Below, piece after piece: positions 1 to 6,367 of a stretch of 7,799 bases of DNA. Under the pieces are notes generated by a model. It was given only the letters and a program-made list of their open reading frames with translations, did not search any database and was not told where the DNA came from. A program made the position numbers and the translations under genes. The stretch's first letter is position 1, and each line of letters opens with the position of its first letter. Source of the DNA: Oscillospiraceae bacterium (lineage in GTDB: Bacteria > Bacillota > Clostridia > Oscillospirales > Acutalibacteraceae); the NCBI GenBank assembly GCA_009786735.1, contig WQRM01000070.1:1-7799 (forward strand), read 5' to 3'.

Positions 1-858
1 GGGGATGAAGTCGCCCAGCAGGCTGTCTTCCTCTTCGCCGATGGGTGTTTCGAGGCTCACCGGCTCTTGCGCCACACGCAAAATTTCGCGCACACGCGCC
101 ACTTCCATCTCCAACCGCACGGCGATTTCCTCCACCGTGGGGTCGCGGCCGATTTCGTGCAGCAGCTGTGTGTTGGCTTTCTTCACCTTGTTTATGGTTT
201 CCACCATGTGCACCGGTATGCGGATGGTGCGGGCTTGGTCGGCAATTGCGCGGGTGATGGCTTGGCGAATCCACCACGTGGCGTAGGTGCTGAACTTGAA
301 GCCCTTGCTGTAGTCAAACTTATCCACGGCTTTGATGAGCCCCAGGTTGCCCTCTTGGATGAGGTCGAGGAACTGCATGCCGCGGCCAACGTAGCGTTTG
401 GCGATGCTCACTACCAGGCGCAAGTTGGCTTCGGCCAGACGCTTTTTGGCGTATGCATCGTCGTCGCTGATGCGGATGGCCAGCTCGATTTCCTCTTCGG
501 GTGTGAGCAGTGGCACGCTGCCGATTTCTTTCAGATACACCTTCACCGGGTCGTCCAGCAGCAGGCTTTTGTCTTCGGCAATCAGCCCAATGTCGATGTC
601 CTTGGGCGTTTCGAGGTCGAAGTCATCCAGCTCTAGGTCAAGCCCAAGGGTGAGGTCGGCGGTGAGATCCGCAAAATCGTCGATGATTTCAACGCCCTGC
701 TTTTCGAGGGTTTCATACAGGCGGTCGAGGTCGTCGATGTCAATGCCCGGCTCGGCGAAAATCAAGTCGATTTCCTGCATGGTCAGCTTGCCGCTGGCCA
801 GCCCCTTGGTGATGAGCGCTTGGATGGACGGGCTGAAGGTGAAGGTTTTTTCTTCCAT
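1..858 (-). CDS. rpoD: RNA polymerase housekeeping sigma factor RpoD/SigA, 3' end beyond window
   Basis: Primary sigma factor that directs core RNA polymerase to -35/-10 promoters. I translated the minus strand from the ATG at 858; it stays open for 286 codons to the window edge. Residues 1-60 look like region 1.1, then comes an acidic linker (about 60-98), region 1.2 (about 101-132, with VKVYLKEIG), region 2 (about 145-220, with [40 protein letters not shown] and [14 protein letters not shown]) and the start of region 3 ([22 protein letters not shown]). [13 protein letters not shown] is the diagnostic -10 recognition and melting helix. Region 4, which reads the -35 element, should lie outside; family members are about 370 residues, so roughly 80 are missing. 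The start is fixed by AGGAGA five bases upstream, which overlaps the stop of the preceding ATPase gene, implying translational coupling. No promoter of its own was evident in the immediate upstream sequence. The identification is very secure. Confidence 0.97.
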   Translation of the reverse strand, partial: MEEKTFTFSPSIQALITKGLASGKLTMQEIDLIFAEPGIDIDDLDRLYETLEKQGVEIIDDFADLTADLTLGLDLELDDFDLETPKDIDIGLIAEDKSLLLDDPVKVYLKEIGSVPLLTPEEEIELAIRISDDDAYAKKRLAEANLRLVVSIAKRYVGRGMQFLDLIQEGNLGLIKAVDKFDYSKGFKFSTYATWWIRQAITRAIADQARTIRIPVHMVETINKVKKANTQLLHEIGRDPTVEEIAVRLEMEVARVREILRVAQEPVSLETPIGEEEDSLLGDFIP

Positions 859-863
859 GGTGT

Positions 864-870
864 TCTCCTA
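864..870 (-). promoter_or_regulatory. rpoD ribosome binding site overlapping the ecfA stop codon
   Basis: On the minus strand the ATPase gene's TAG stop (870-868) forms the first bases of TAGGAGA, whose AGGAGA core sits five bases before the rpoD ATG. Ribosomes ending the ATPase therefore finish on the rpoD binding site, which suggests coupled translation (inference). Confidence 0.8.
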
Positions 871-1698
871 GTGATTCGTGTATTGGGTTAAAATTGCGTT
901 GACGCATTCGTCTTCGGTGAGGATATCATCGCCGAGCTCGGCAGCTTGCGCAAAGCGCGCTGCGGCTGGCAGGGTTAGCCCGGCTTGGGTGAGCACATCG
1001 CGTTGCGCGAACACCTCGCGCGGGCTGCCTTGGGCGATGAGCGTGCCGTTGTGCATCACCAGCACGCGGTCAGCCTGCAAGGCTTCTTCCATGAAGTGGG
1101 TGATGAGCAGCACGGTTTTGCCTTGTTCGCGGTGCAGGCGCAGCACGGTGTCCATGACTTCCTGCCGCCCACGAGGGTCGAGCATGGCGGTGGATTCGTC
1201 CAGCACAATCATCTGCGTGTGCATGGCAAGCACGCCTGCGATGGCCACGCGCTGCTTTTGCCCGCCGCTGAGCTTGTGCGGCTCGGCGGTGGTGAAGTCG
1301 CTCATGCCCACTTGGGCGAGCGCATCGTCCACGCGGGTGCGGATTTCCGCAGGTGGCACGCAGAGATTCTCGGGTCCAAAGGCCACGTCATCCTCCACGA
1401 TGGCGGCGATAATCTGGTTGTCGGGGTTCTGAAACACCATGCCCACTTGGCGGCGGATGTCGAAGAGGTTGTCTTCAACGGCGGTGTCCAGACCACCCAG
1501 CAGCACCTGCCCGCTATCGGGCGCAAGCAAGCCGTTGCACAGCTTTGCCACGGTGGACTTGCCGCTGCCGTTGTGGCCGAGCATCGCCACGAACTCACCT
1601 TGTGCGATGCTGAAGCTTAGGTCGCGCACCGCAGGCGGCATGGCGGCGGTTTCGTCGAGGGCAGGGTAGGTGAAGCTGACGTTGCGAAAGTCTAGCAT
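868..1698 (-). CDS. ecfA: EcfA-type ATPase of an energy-coupling factor vitamin/metal transporter
   Basis: ATP-binding subunit, 276 residues, of an ECF importer; in this family two ATPases (EcfA and EcfA') pair with the membrane subunit EcfT and exchangeable S components to import vitamins or Ni/Co. Visible motifs: Walker A GHNGSGKST (41-49), Q-loop VFQNPDNQ (Q90), signature LSGGQKQR (143-150), Walker B MIVLDE (163-168), D-loop AMLDP and H-loop H201. VFQNPDNQ followed by VEDDVAFGPEN resembles the EcfA1/CbiO1 branch. The frame stays open upstream to 1908, but 1698 is the right start: AAGGAGG lies six bases upstream and MLDFRNVSFTYP is the normal N terminus. It overlaps the methyltransferase by seven bases. 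No partner ATPase, EcfT or S component is in the window, which is unusual because these subunits normally cluster. The substrate cannot be inferred. Confidence 0.92.
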   Translation of the reverse strand: MLDFRNVSFTYPALDETAAMPPAVRDLSFSIAQGEFVAMLGHNGSGKSTVAKLCNGLLAPDSGQVLLGGLDTAVEDNLFDIRRQVGMVFQNPDNQIIAAIVEDDVAFGPENLCVPPAEIRTRVDDALAQVGMSDFTTAEPHKLSGGQKQRVAIAGVLAMHTQMIVLDESTAMLDPRGRQEVMDTVLRLHREQGKTVLLITHFMEEALQADRVLVMHNGTLIAQGSPREVFAQRDVLTQAGLTLPAAARFAQAAELGDDILTEDECVNAILTQYTNH

Positions 1699-2561
1699 GC
1701 GCCACCTCCTTGCCAAATCGCGGTGTTGCCGCAGGGGAGCACACGTCCTGTGCTTTCCACCGGCAGGCCGATTTCGGTGCAACTCACCGCGCCGCCCAGT
1801 TGCGGCACGAGGGTTTGCCCCAGCAGATATTCCATCACGCCGGGCGAGAACTCGGCGCTGTAGCTGTTGAGCAGCAGCATGCCATCGCGGGCGAGCAATT
1901 GCGCGCACCGCTGCAAAAAGCCTTGGAGCTCATCCGCCAGTTGCCACACTTCGCCGCCTGGGCCGCGACCATAAGACGGCGGGTCGAGCAAAATCACGTC
2001 GTAGGTGTTGCCGCGGCGGATTTCGCGCTGCGCGAATTTCACGCAGTCGTCCACCATCCAGCGCACGGGGCGGTCAGCCAAGCCGCTGAGTGCGGCGTTC
2101 TCACGCGCACGCTGCACCATGCCCTTGGAGGCATCCACGTGGGTCACGTGTGCGCCAGCGGCGAGGCAGGCCACCGTTGCGCCGCCGGTGTAGGCAAACA
2201 AGTTCAGTACCTTCAATTGCGCATTGCGCATTGCGCATTGCGCATTGAGATAAGTCCAATTGACGGCTTGCTCCGGGAAGAGCCCCGTGTGTTTGAAGCC
2301 CATGGGCTTGACGTGAAACCGCAGGTCACCATAGCTGATTTGCCATTGCTCGGGCATTGGGCGCAGGCTTTCCCATGCGCCGCCGCCGCTTTTGCTGCGT
2401 TGATAGCGTGCGTGTGCTTTGATCCACAGCGGGTGATTGCGACCGCTCCAAATGACTTGCGGGTCGGGGCGGATGAGGATGATGTCGCCCCAGCGTTCCA
2501 GGCGGTGGCCGTCGGCGCAGTCGAGCAGGGCGTAGTCTTTCCAGTCGGTGGTGTAGCGCAT
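1692..2561 (-). CDS. Class I SAM-dependent methyltransferase, RlmI-like (probable rRNA methyltransferase)
   Basis: A 289-residue Rossmann-fold methyltransferase using S-adenosylmethionine. The N-terminal part (DWKDYALLDCADGHRLERWG, RPDPQVIW) and the KHTGLFPEQAVNW segment (90-102) precede the catalytic fold. Visible motifs: SAM-binding motif I VLNLFAYTGGAT (118-129), acidic D143 in VDASKGM, DDC (171-173), and motif IV LLDPPSYGRG (191-200). DPPSYG is typical of the RlmI-like rRNA cytosine methyltransferase group, but this protein lacks an obvious PUA domain and the target base is unknown. The ATG at 2561 has GGAGA just upstream and lies 13 bases after the dnaG stop. Residues 105-116 are encoded by a 7-bp tandem repeat placed immediately before motif I, probably a tolerated loop insertion. 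It overlaps ecfA by seven bases, so it is very likely co-transcribed with dnaG and ecfA. Confidence 0.88.
   Translation of the reverse strand: MRYTTDWKDYALLDCADGHRLERWGDIILIRPDPQVIWSGRNHPLWIKAHARYQRSKSGGGAWESLRPMPEQWQISYGDLRFHVKPMGFKHTGLFPEQAVNWTYLNAQCAMRNAQLKVLNLFAYTGGATVACLAAGAHVTHVDASKGMVQRARENAALSGLADRPVRWMVDDCVKFAQREIRRGNTYDVILLDPPSYGRGPGGEVWQLADELQGFLQRCAQLLARDGMLLLNSYSAEFSPGVMEYLLGQTLVPQLGGAVSCTEIGLPVESTGRVLPCGNTAIWQGGGAC
1705..1711 (-). promoter_or_regulatory. ecfA ribosome binding site inside the methyltransferase C-terminal codons
   Basis: A perfect AAGGAGG on the minus strand, six bases before the ATG at 1698, forms part of the codons for the methyltransferase's C-terminal QGGGAC. 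This decides the ecfA start and rules out the longer open frame reaching 1908. Confidence 0.85.
2216..2247. repeat. Heptamer tandem repeat (ATTGCGC, 4.6 copies) inside the methyltransferase gene
   Basis: Four perfect copies of ATTGCGC on the plus strand (2216-2243) are followed by ATTG. On the coding strand this reads as AATGCGC units. Because 7 is not a multiple of 3, successive units are read in rotating frames and give residues 105-116, around NAQCAMRNAQ. No frame is broken. Copy number may vary by slippage; any change other than three units would frameshift the gene. Confidence 0.9.
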
Positions 2562-2569
2562 AATTCTCC

Positions 2570-2593
2570 AATGCTTAATGCTTAGTGCTTAGT
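2570..2593. repeat. Heptamer tandem repeat (AATGCTT/AGTGCTT, 3.4 copies) spanning the dnaG stop
   Basis: On the plus strand AATGCTT, AATGCTT, AGTGCTT and AGT follow one another without gaps. On the coding strand the array encodes the last residues of DnaG (about LSTKH), contains its TAA stop, and ends just before the GGAGA ribosome binding site of the methyltransferase. The unit differs from the AATGCGC unit of the other array at two of seven bases, in opposite orientation. Confidence 0.85.
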
Positions 2594-4329
2594 TGGGAAA
2601 AGGCACCCAGAAATGCGTTGTCTTCGGTCAAGTTTGGTTTGTCTTGCGGTTGCTCGGCGAGGAGCTTTGCCGCCCAACCCTCGGCGTTTGCCCAGGGATT
2701 GTCTACGTTTTCGCAGGTGATTTTCATGCGCATGGCCTCGTTGAGCTCCTCGGGCGTCAGCGCGCCGCTGAGCAACTCGGGCTCAATGCCGTGACCGTTC
2801 TCCAGCCTTGCGAAGAGCTTGTGCGCCAGCTCGCGGTTAAAGCGCGTGACGAATTGCTCTGCGCTTATTTTGTCCCGCAACTTGGCATAAAAATCCGGGT
2901 GCTGCAACAACAACCCCAGCAAGCCCTCCTCGGCGCGCGCCGCCTGCGGGTGAATGCCGCGCTGCGGGTCAACGGCGTTGCGCTTGGGGTCTTGCCGCTG
3001 GATTAAATCGCGGTGCATGTTGCGCTCATTGCGGCGGGCATCGCGCTTGCGCACTTGCTCCACCTGCGTGAGAATCGCCTGCTTGTCCACGGTTAACTCT
3101 TCCGCCAAACGTGCGGCGTAGATATCGCGCTCAATGACCGTGCAGCGTGCCAGCACCCGCACCGCCTCGCGCAGATAATCCGCCTTGCCGGCAGGGGTGG
3201 TGAGGTCAAGCTCGCCGCGCGCATTGAGCAAAGCAAACTCAATGTCGTTCGCCGCACCCTCCAGCAGCTGGCGATAACGTTCCGCGCCATAGGTGCGCAG
3301 CACATCATCGGGGTCTTTGCCGCCGGTGAGCTGAATCACCCGCAGCTTGAGGTTCGTTTGCCCCAGCACTTCAAGCGCACGTTGGGCGGCGCGTTGCCCG
3401 GCTTCGTCGGCATCGTAGCTCAGCACCACTTCGTTGGCATAGCGTGCCAGCAGTTGCGCTTGCTCGCGGGTGAGCGCCGTGCCCAAGCATGCCACCGCCT
3501 GGGTGAAGCCAGCTTGGTGCAGCGCGATGACATCCATGTAGCCCTCAACGAGAATCAAACGACCATTGGCGGTGTTTTTGGCGAAGTTCAGGGCATAAAT
3601 ATCGCGGCCTTTTTTGTAGGCGAGGGTGTCGGAGGTATTGATGTACTTGGGCTTGTCGTCGCCCAGCACGCGCCCGCCAAAGGCCACCACATTGCCGCGC
3701 AGGTCGATAATCGGCACCATCACGCGTCCACGAAAACGGTCATAGTAGTTGACTTTGCCGTTCTTTTCACTGCGGCTGACGAGGTTGGCTTCCACCAGTT
3801 CGTCGGGCTTGTAGCCTAATGAGCGCATGTGGTCGAGCAGCGCGCTCCAGCCCGGCGGCGCATAGCCCAGCCCAAACTGCCGCACAATCTGCGGCGAAAG
3901 CCCGCGCCCGCCCAGCCAGTAGTCCAGCCCGGTTTTGCCGTTGGGTTCTTTGAGCTGCTGGTGAAAAAACTTGGCGGCTTCGCGGTTGGCAGACAAAATG
4001 CGCAAGCGGCGTTTGCTCAAGCCGTCGTCGTAGTTATCTTCGGGCAGTTGCATGCCCACGCGCTGGCTGAGCGCCTTGACGGCCTCGATGTAGTCCAGCC
4101 GCTCGGTGCGCATGAGGAAGGAGATGGCATCGCCGCCCGCGCCGCAGCCAAAGCAGTAAAACGAGCTGGTGTCGGGATACACGGCGAAGGAGGGCGTTTT
4201 TTCGTTGTGGAAGGGGCACAAGCCCATGAGCAAGCGTCCGCCGCGCCGCAATTTGACATACGGCGAGATGAGCTGCTCGATGTCTGCGCGCAGGCGCAGC
4301 TCTTGCAGATAACTGTCGGGGATGGCCAT
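2575..4329 (-). CDS. dnaG: DNA primase DnaG
   Basis: Makes the RNA primers for lagging-strand and initiation synthesis, working with replicative helicase DnaB. The 584 residues show all expected domains. An N-terminal CHC2 zinc-binding domain carries C38, H41, C59 and C62 (GLCPFHNEKTPSF, FYCFGCGAGG). The catalytic core has the basic RNA polymerase motif YYDRFRGRVMVPI (195-207) with PKYINT. The TOPRIM fold has E262 in LVEGYMDV and D306/D308 in SYDADEAG. A C-terminal helicase-interacting helical domain (about 465-560) includes EEGLLGLLLQHPDFYAKL. Length is slightly under the usual 600. The ATG at 4329 follows GAGGTG at normal spacing and matches the family N terminus (AIPDSYLQELRLRADIEQLI). The final five residues and stop derive from a heptamer repeat, so the natural C terminus may have been altered. 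It lies 21 bases after an unknown membrane gene. Confidence 0.97.
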   Translation of the reverse strand: MAIPDSYLQELRLRADIEQLISPYVKLRRGGRLLMGLCPFHNEKTPSFAVYPDTSSFYCFGCGAGGDAISFLMRTERLDYIEAVKALSQRVGMQLPEDNYDDGLSKRRLRILSANREAAKFFHQQLKEPNGKTGLDYWLGGRGLSPQIVRQFGLGYAPPGWSALLDHMRSLGYKPDELVEANLVSRSEKNGKVNYYDRFRGRVMVPIIDLRGNVVAFGGRVLGDDKPKYINTSDTLAYKKGRDIYALNFAKNTANGRLILVEGYMDVIALHQAGFTQAVACLGTALTREQAQLLARYANEVVLSYDADEAGQRAAQRALEVLGQTNLKLRVIQLTGGKDPDDVLRTYGAERYRQLLEGAANDIEFALLNARGELDLTTPAGKADYLREAVRVLARCTVIERDIYAARLAEELTVDKQAILTQVEQVRKRDARRNERNMHRDLIQRQDPKRNAVDPQRGIHPQAARAEEGLLGLLLQHPDFYAKLRDKISAEQFVTRFNRELAHKLFARLENGHGIEPELLSGALTPEELNEAMRMKITCENVDNPWANAEGWAAKLLAEQPQDKPNLTEDNAFLGAFSQLSTKH

Positions 4330-4350
4330 GGGTCACCTCGTTTCGCCGGG

Positions 4351-4833
4351 TTATTGCTGCACGCTGGACTCTTTTTTCAGGAAGGAAATGATGGCGTTCA
4401 AGTGCAGCGCGATGTCGTAATCCGACGGGATGGCTTTCGTTTTTTGGCTTTTGGTGCGGGTTTTCTTGGTGCCTTGCGCCGCTCGTTCGCAAACATCTTC
4501 GCCCTTCACGGTCACGTAGTTAATCACCGCGTCGCTGAAATAGCGCAACACTCGTTTGATGGTGGCATCCCAAATGTCGTAGGCATTGAGCTCAAGCACC
4601 AGCTCGTGCAGCTCGATGAGCGTGGCGGTGTCTAGCTCTGTGTTGGGCACGATGAGTTTGTCTCGAATGGCTTCAAGCTTGTTCAGAATTTCGGTTTTGC
4701 GCTGGGCAAACTGCCGCTTGTCCAGCTGCTTTGCCATGGAGCGCTTGACGGAAAACGCCGCAAAAAACGCACCTGCCGAAAACAGCAGACCGATGCTGCC
4801 AAGCGTGATACTAACGATGTAATACGTATTCAT
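4351..4833 (-). CDS. Unknown single-pass membrane protein B, paralogue of the adjacent gene
   Basis: I do not recognise this 160-residue protein. One hydrophobic segment (about residues 4-28, ending GAFFAAFSV) is followed by basic residues VKRSMAKQLDKR, predicting a cytoplasmic C-terminal part by the positive-inside rule. Residues 40-85 look helical and possibly coiled (RKTEILNKLEAIRDKL, ELHELVLELNAYDIW). A Lys/Thr-rich stretch (121-135) absent from the neighbour precedes a final helix (IALHLNAIISFLKKES). The pattern matches the upstream gene: basic post-membrane segment, L-L-x-L-x-x-Y-x-I-W motif (LVLELNAYDIW here), and a similar C-terminal helix, so the two are tandem paralogues. The ATG at 4833 has AGAGG upstream overlapping the previous stop. 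Position between dgt and dnaG suggests co-expression with replication genes, but gives no function. Confidence 0.82.
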   Translation of the reverse strand: MNTYYIVSITLGSIGLLFSAGAFFAAFSVKRSMAKQLDKRQFAQRKTEILNKLEAIRDKLIVPNTELDTATLIELHELVLELNAYDIWDATIKRVLRYFSDAVINYVTVKGEDVCERAAQGTKKTRTKSQKTKAIPSDYDIALHLNAIISFLKKESSVQQ

Positions 4834-4841
4834 AAAATCCT

Positions 4842-5243
4842 CTAAACGGCGGCTTGCGCTTTCACCATGGCGATGATGACATCAATGCGCATCACGTGCT
4901 CTTTGCAGCTGCATTTTTTTTCGCCGTTGTAAGTTTTGGACAAAAAGCGAATGTGCTGCTCCAGCCGCACACGGTCGCTTGGTCGCCAGATGCGGTAGTT
5001 CGCCAGTTGCAGCAGCAACTCGCGCAGGCGCAGCAGCTGCTCGTCCAGCTGGCCATAGTCGCCGCCGCAGCGGATGGCTTCGCGCAGCTCGTTGAGCTCG
5101 GTGATGATGACGTCGCGTTGTTCCATAAAGCGGTGCTTGCCCAAGCTGCGGTCGATTTTGCTGCGGATGTTGAGCATCATCAGCAGGGTGATCACGGTGA
5201 TAATCAGCCCTAATACGCTCGCCCAGTTGCCTAAATTATCCAT
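4842..5243 (-). CDS. Unknown single-pass membrane protein A, paralogue of the adjacent gene
   Basis: Unrecognised 133-residue protein. It has one N-terminal membrane segment (about 6-25, ASVLGLIITVITLLMMLNI) followed by IRSKIDRSLGKHR, then a leucine-rich, probably coiled region (40-83, including ELNELREAI and LLRLRELLLQLANYRIW) and a C-terminal helix (RIDVIIAMVKAQ). Two cysteines occur in KKCSCKEH (111-113). It aligns along its length with the following gene, sharing the basic juxtamembrane segment, the Y-x-I-W motif and the final helix. The ATG at 5243 is preferred because a GAGAG sits upstream and the protein then starts straight into the membrane segment; a GTG at 5261 would add six residues. 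It begins 39 bases after dgt, in AT-rich sequence without a terminator, so it is probably co-transcribed with dgt. Confidence 0.8.
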   Translation of the reverse strand: MDNLGNWASVLGLIITVITLLMMLNIRSKIDRSLGKHRFMEQRDVIITELNELREAIRCGGDYGQLDEQLLRLRELLLQLANYRIWRPSDRVRLEQHIRFLSKTYNGEKKCSCKEHVMRIDVIIAMVKAQAAV

Positions 5244-5282
5244 TTTTTCTCTCTTTCGCACTCGTTATTTCTTATTTATTTC

Positions 5283-6269
5283 TCACCGCATCGTCCAGGC
5301 GCGCGGCACAAAGCATTGCTCAAACACGTGCACGGCAAAGCGGTCGGTCATGCCGGCGATGTAGTCCACGGCGGCGCGCTCGTTGCCTTCGTCAGCGCAA
5401 ATGCGCTGGAAGTCCTCGGGCAGTTCGTCGGCGTGGCGGGTGAAGTGCTCATACAGCCAGGCGATGATGTCGATGACCTTGCTTTCTTCGCTTTTGCATA
5501 GGGGGTTGAAATACACATGCTCAAACATGAACTTGTGCAGGGTATCAAACGCAGCCTGGGTGGCAGCATCCAGCGTGATGGCATCGCCGCTGTTCTCGAC
5601 TGCCGAGAGCACCAAGCTATGAATGCGCTCGCGCTTGCCGTCGCCCAAGATGGACGGCGGGATGTCGCGTTCGTCCAGCACACCGGCGCGACGGGCGTCG
5701 TCAATGTCGTGGTTGATGTAGGCAATGCGGTCGGCCAGGCGCACACACTGTCCCTCCAGCGTGGCGGGTTGCTCGCCGGTGGTGTGGCGCAAGATGCCGT
5801 TGCGCACCTCCCAAGTGAGGTTGAGCCCACGGCCGCGGTCTTCGAGCTTGTCCACCACACGCAGGCTTTGCTCGTAGTGGTTGAATCCGGCGGGATAGAC
5901 CTCGCGCAGGGCGCGCTCACCGGCGTGACCAAAGGGCGTGTGACCGAGATCATGCCCGAGCGCGATGGCCTCGGTGAGGTCTTCGTTGAGCTGCAACGCT
6001 CTTGCGATCGTGCGAGCGATCTGCGCGACCTCCAGGGTATGGGTCAAGCGTGTGCGATAATGGTCACCCTCGGGCGACAGAAACACTTGCGTTTTGTGCT
6101 TGAGCCGCCGGAACGCGCTGCTATGTAATATGCGGTCGCGGTCGCGCTGGAAGGCGGTGCGCAAGGGGCACTCGGCTTCATCGCGCGGACGACCACGCGT
6201 GTGCACAGCCTGCGCCGCGCGGGGCGAAAGCTGTTGCTCGGCTTGTTCCAAGCGTTGGCGAATATGCAT
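5283..6269 (-). CDS. dgt: dGTPase-like deoxynucleoside triphosphate triphosphohydrolase (HD domain)
   Basis: HD-superfamily hydrolase that cleaves dGTP or other dNTPs to the deoxynucleoside plus triphosphate, helping set dNTP pools. The 328 residues have the family N terminus (CPLRTAFQRDRDRILHSSAF, 35-54, then RRLKHKTQVF) and metal ligands H77 (RLTHTLEV), H106-D107 (GHDLGH) and D180 (RLADRIAYINHD). The length fits the shorter Gram-positive type. The open frame continues upstream to 6461, but the ATG at 6269 is right: GAGGTG lies five bases upstream, the extension would cross the terminator of the preceding gene, and its sequence is not protein-like. As the first gene after that terminator it probably heads the dgt-A-B-dnaG-methyltransferase-ecfA-rpoD run. 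dNTP hydrolase next to primase is a recurrent arrangement in Clostridia. Whether dGTP is the preferred substrate cannot be read from the sequence. Confidence 0.94.
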   Translation of the reverse strand: MHIRQRLEQAEQQLSPRAAQAVHTRGRPRDEAECPLRTAFQRDRDRILHSSAFRRLKHKTQVFLSPEGDHYRTRLTHTLEVAQIARTIARALQLNEDLTEAIALGHDLGHTPFGHAGERALREVYPAGFNHYEQSLRVVDKLEDRGRGLNLTWEVRNGILRHTTGEQPATLEGQCVRLADRIAYINHDIDDARRAGVLDERDIPPSILGDGKRERIHSLVLSAVENSGDAITLDAATQAAFDTLHKFMFEHVYFNPLCKSEESKVIDIIAWLYEHFTRHADELPEDFQRICADEGNERAAVDYIAGMTDRFAVHVFEQCFVPRAWTMR

Positions 6270-6281
6270 AACATCACCTCT

Positions 6282-6319
6282 ACTATAGATATACGCGCGA
6301 ATGCTGCAATTTCCTGCAA
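6282..6319 (-). promoter_or_regulatory. Possible promoter for the dgt-to-rpoD run
   Basis: Between the upstream terminator and dgt lie two TTGCAG hexamers (6319-6314 and 6309-6304) and AT-rich TATATC (6293-6288) and TATAGT (6287-6282). The second TTGCAG is 16 bases from TATAGT, but that would start transcription within or past the ribosome binding site; the first pairs with TATATC only at 20 bases. A promoter is expected here from the layout, but its exact elements are uncertain. Confidence 0.3.
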
Positions 6320-6326
6320 GAAAGTG

Positions 6327-6360
6327 AAAAAAAGTTGCGGCAGAGCCGAAACTCTGCCGC
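6327..6360 (-). terminator. Intrinsic terminator after the small lipoprotein gene
   Basis: On the minus strand a nine-base-pair stem GCGGCAGAG / CTCTGCCGC closes a six-base TTTCGG loop and is followed after two bases (AA) and a C by seven T's (6333-6327). It begins seven bases after the lipoprotein stop. The hairpin is repeated exactly after the preceding lipoprotein gene. Confidence 0.88.
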
Positions 6361-6367
6361 GTGGTGT

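Noticed and set aside
67..636. Plus-strand open frame (189 codons) at the window start
   Set aside because: Antisense to rpoD, whose translated sequence is unmistakable on the minus strand.
1699..1908. N-terminal extension of the ECF ATPase frame
   Set aside because: It lies in the coding region of the methyltransferase, is Arg-rich and unlike the family, and the strong AAGGAGG supports the start at 1698.
1710..2585. Long plus-strand open frame (291 codons) opposite the methyltransferase
   Set aside because: It is antisense to a gene with clear catalytic motifs, has no ribosome binding site I can see, and is explained by high GC and codon bias of the real gene.
2216..2593. The two heptamer arrays as a CRISPR or attachment site
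   Set aside because: Units are 7 bp and contiguous without spacers, and no cas gene, integrase or transposase is present.
3829..4635. Long plus-strand open frame (268 codons) opposite dnaG and membrane gene B
   Set aside because: It spans two well-supported minus-strand genes and has the Ala/Val/His-rich composition of an antisense shadow.
5244..5282. AT-rich gap between dgt and membrane gene A as a terminator or promoter
   Set aside because: No stem-loop and no convincing -35/-10 pair is visible; it looks like a plain operon junction.
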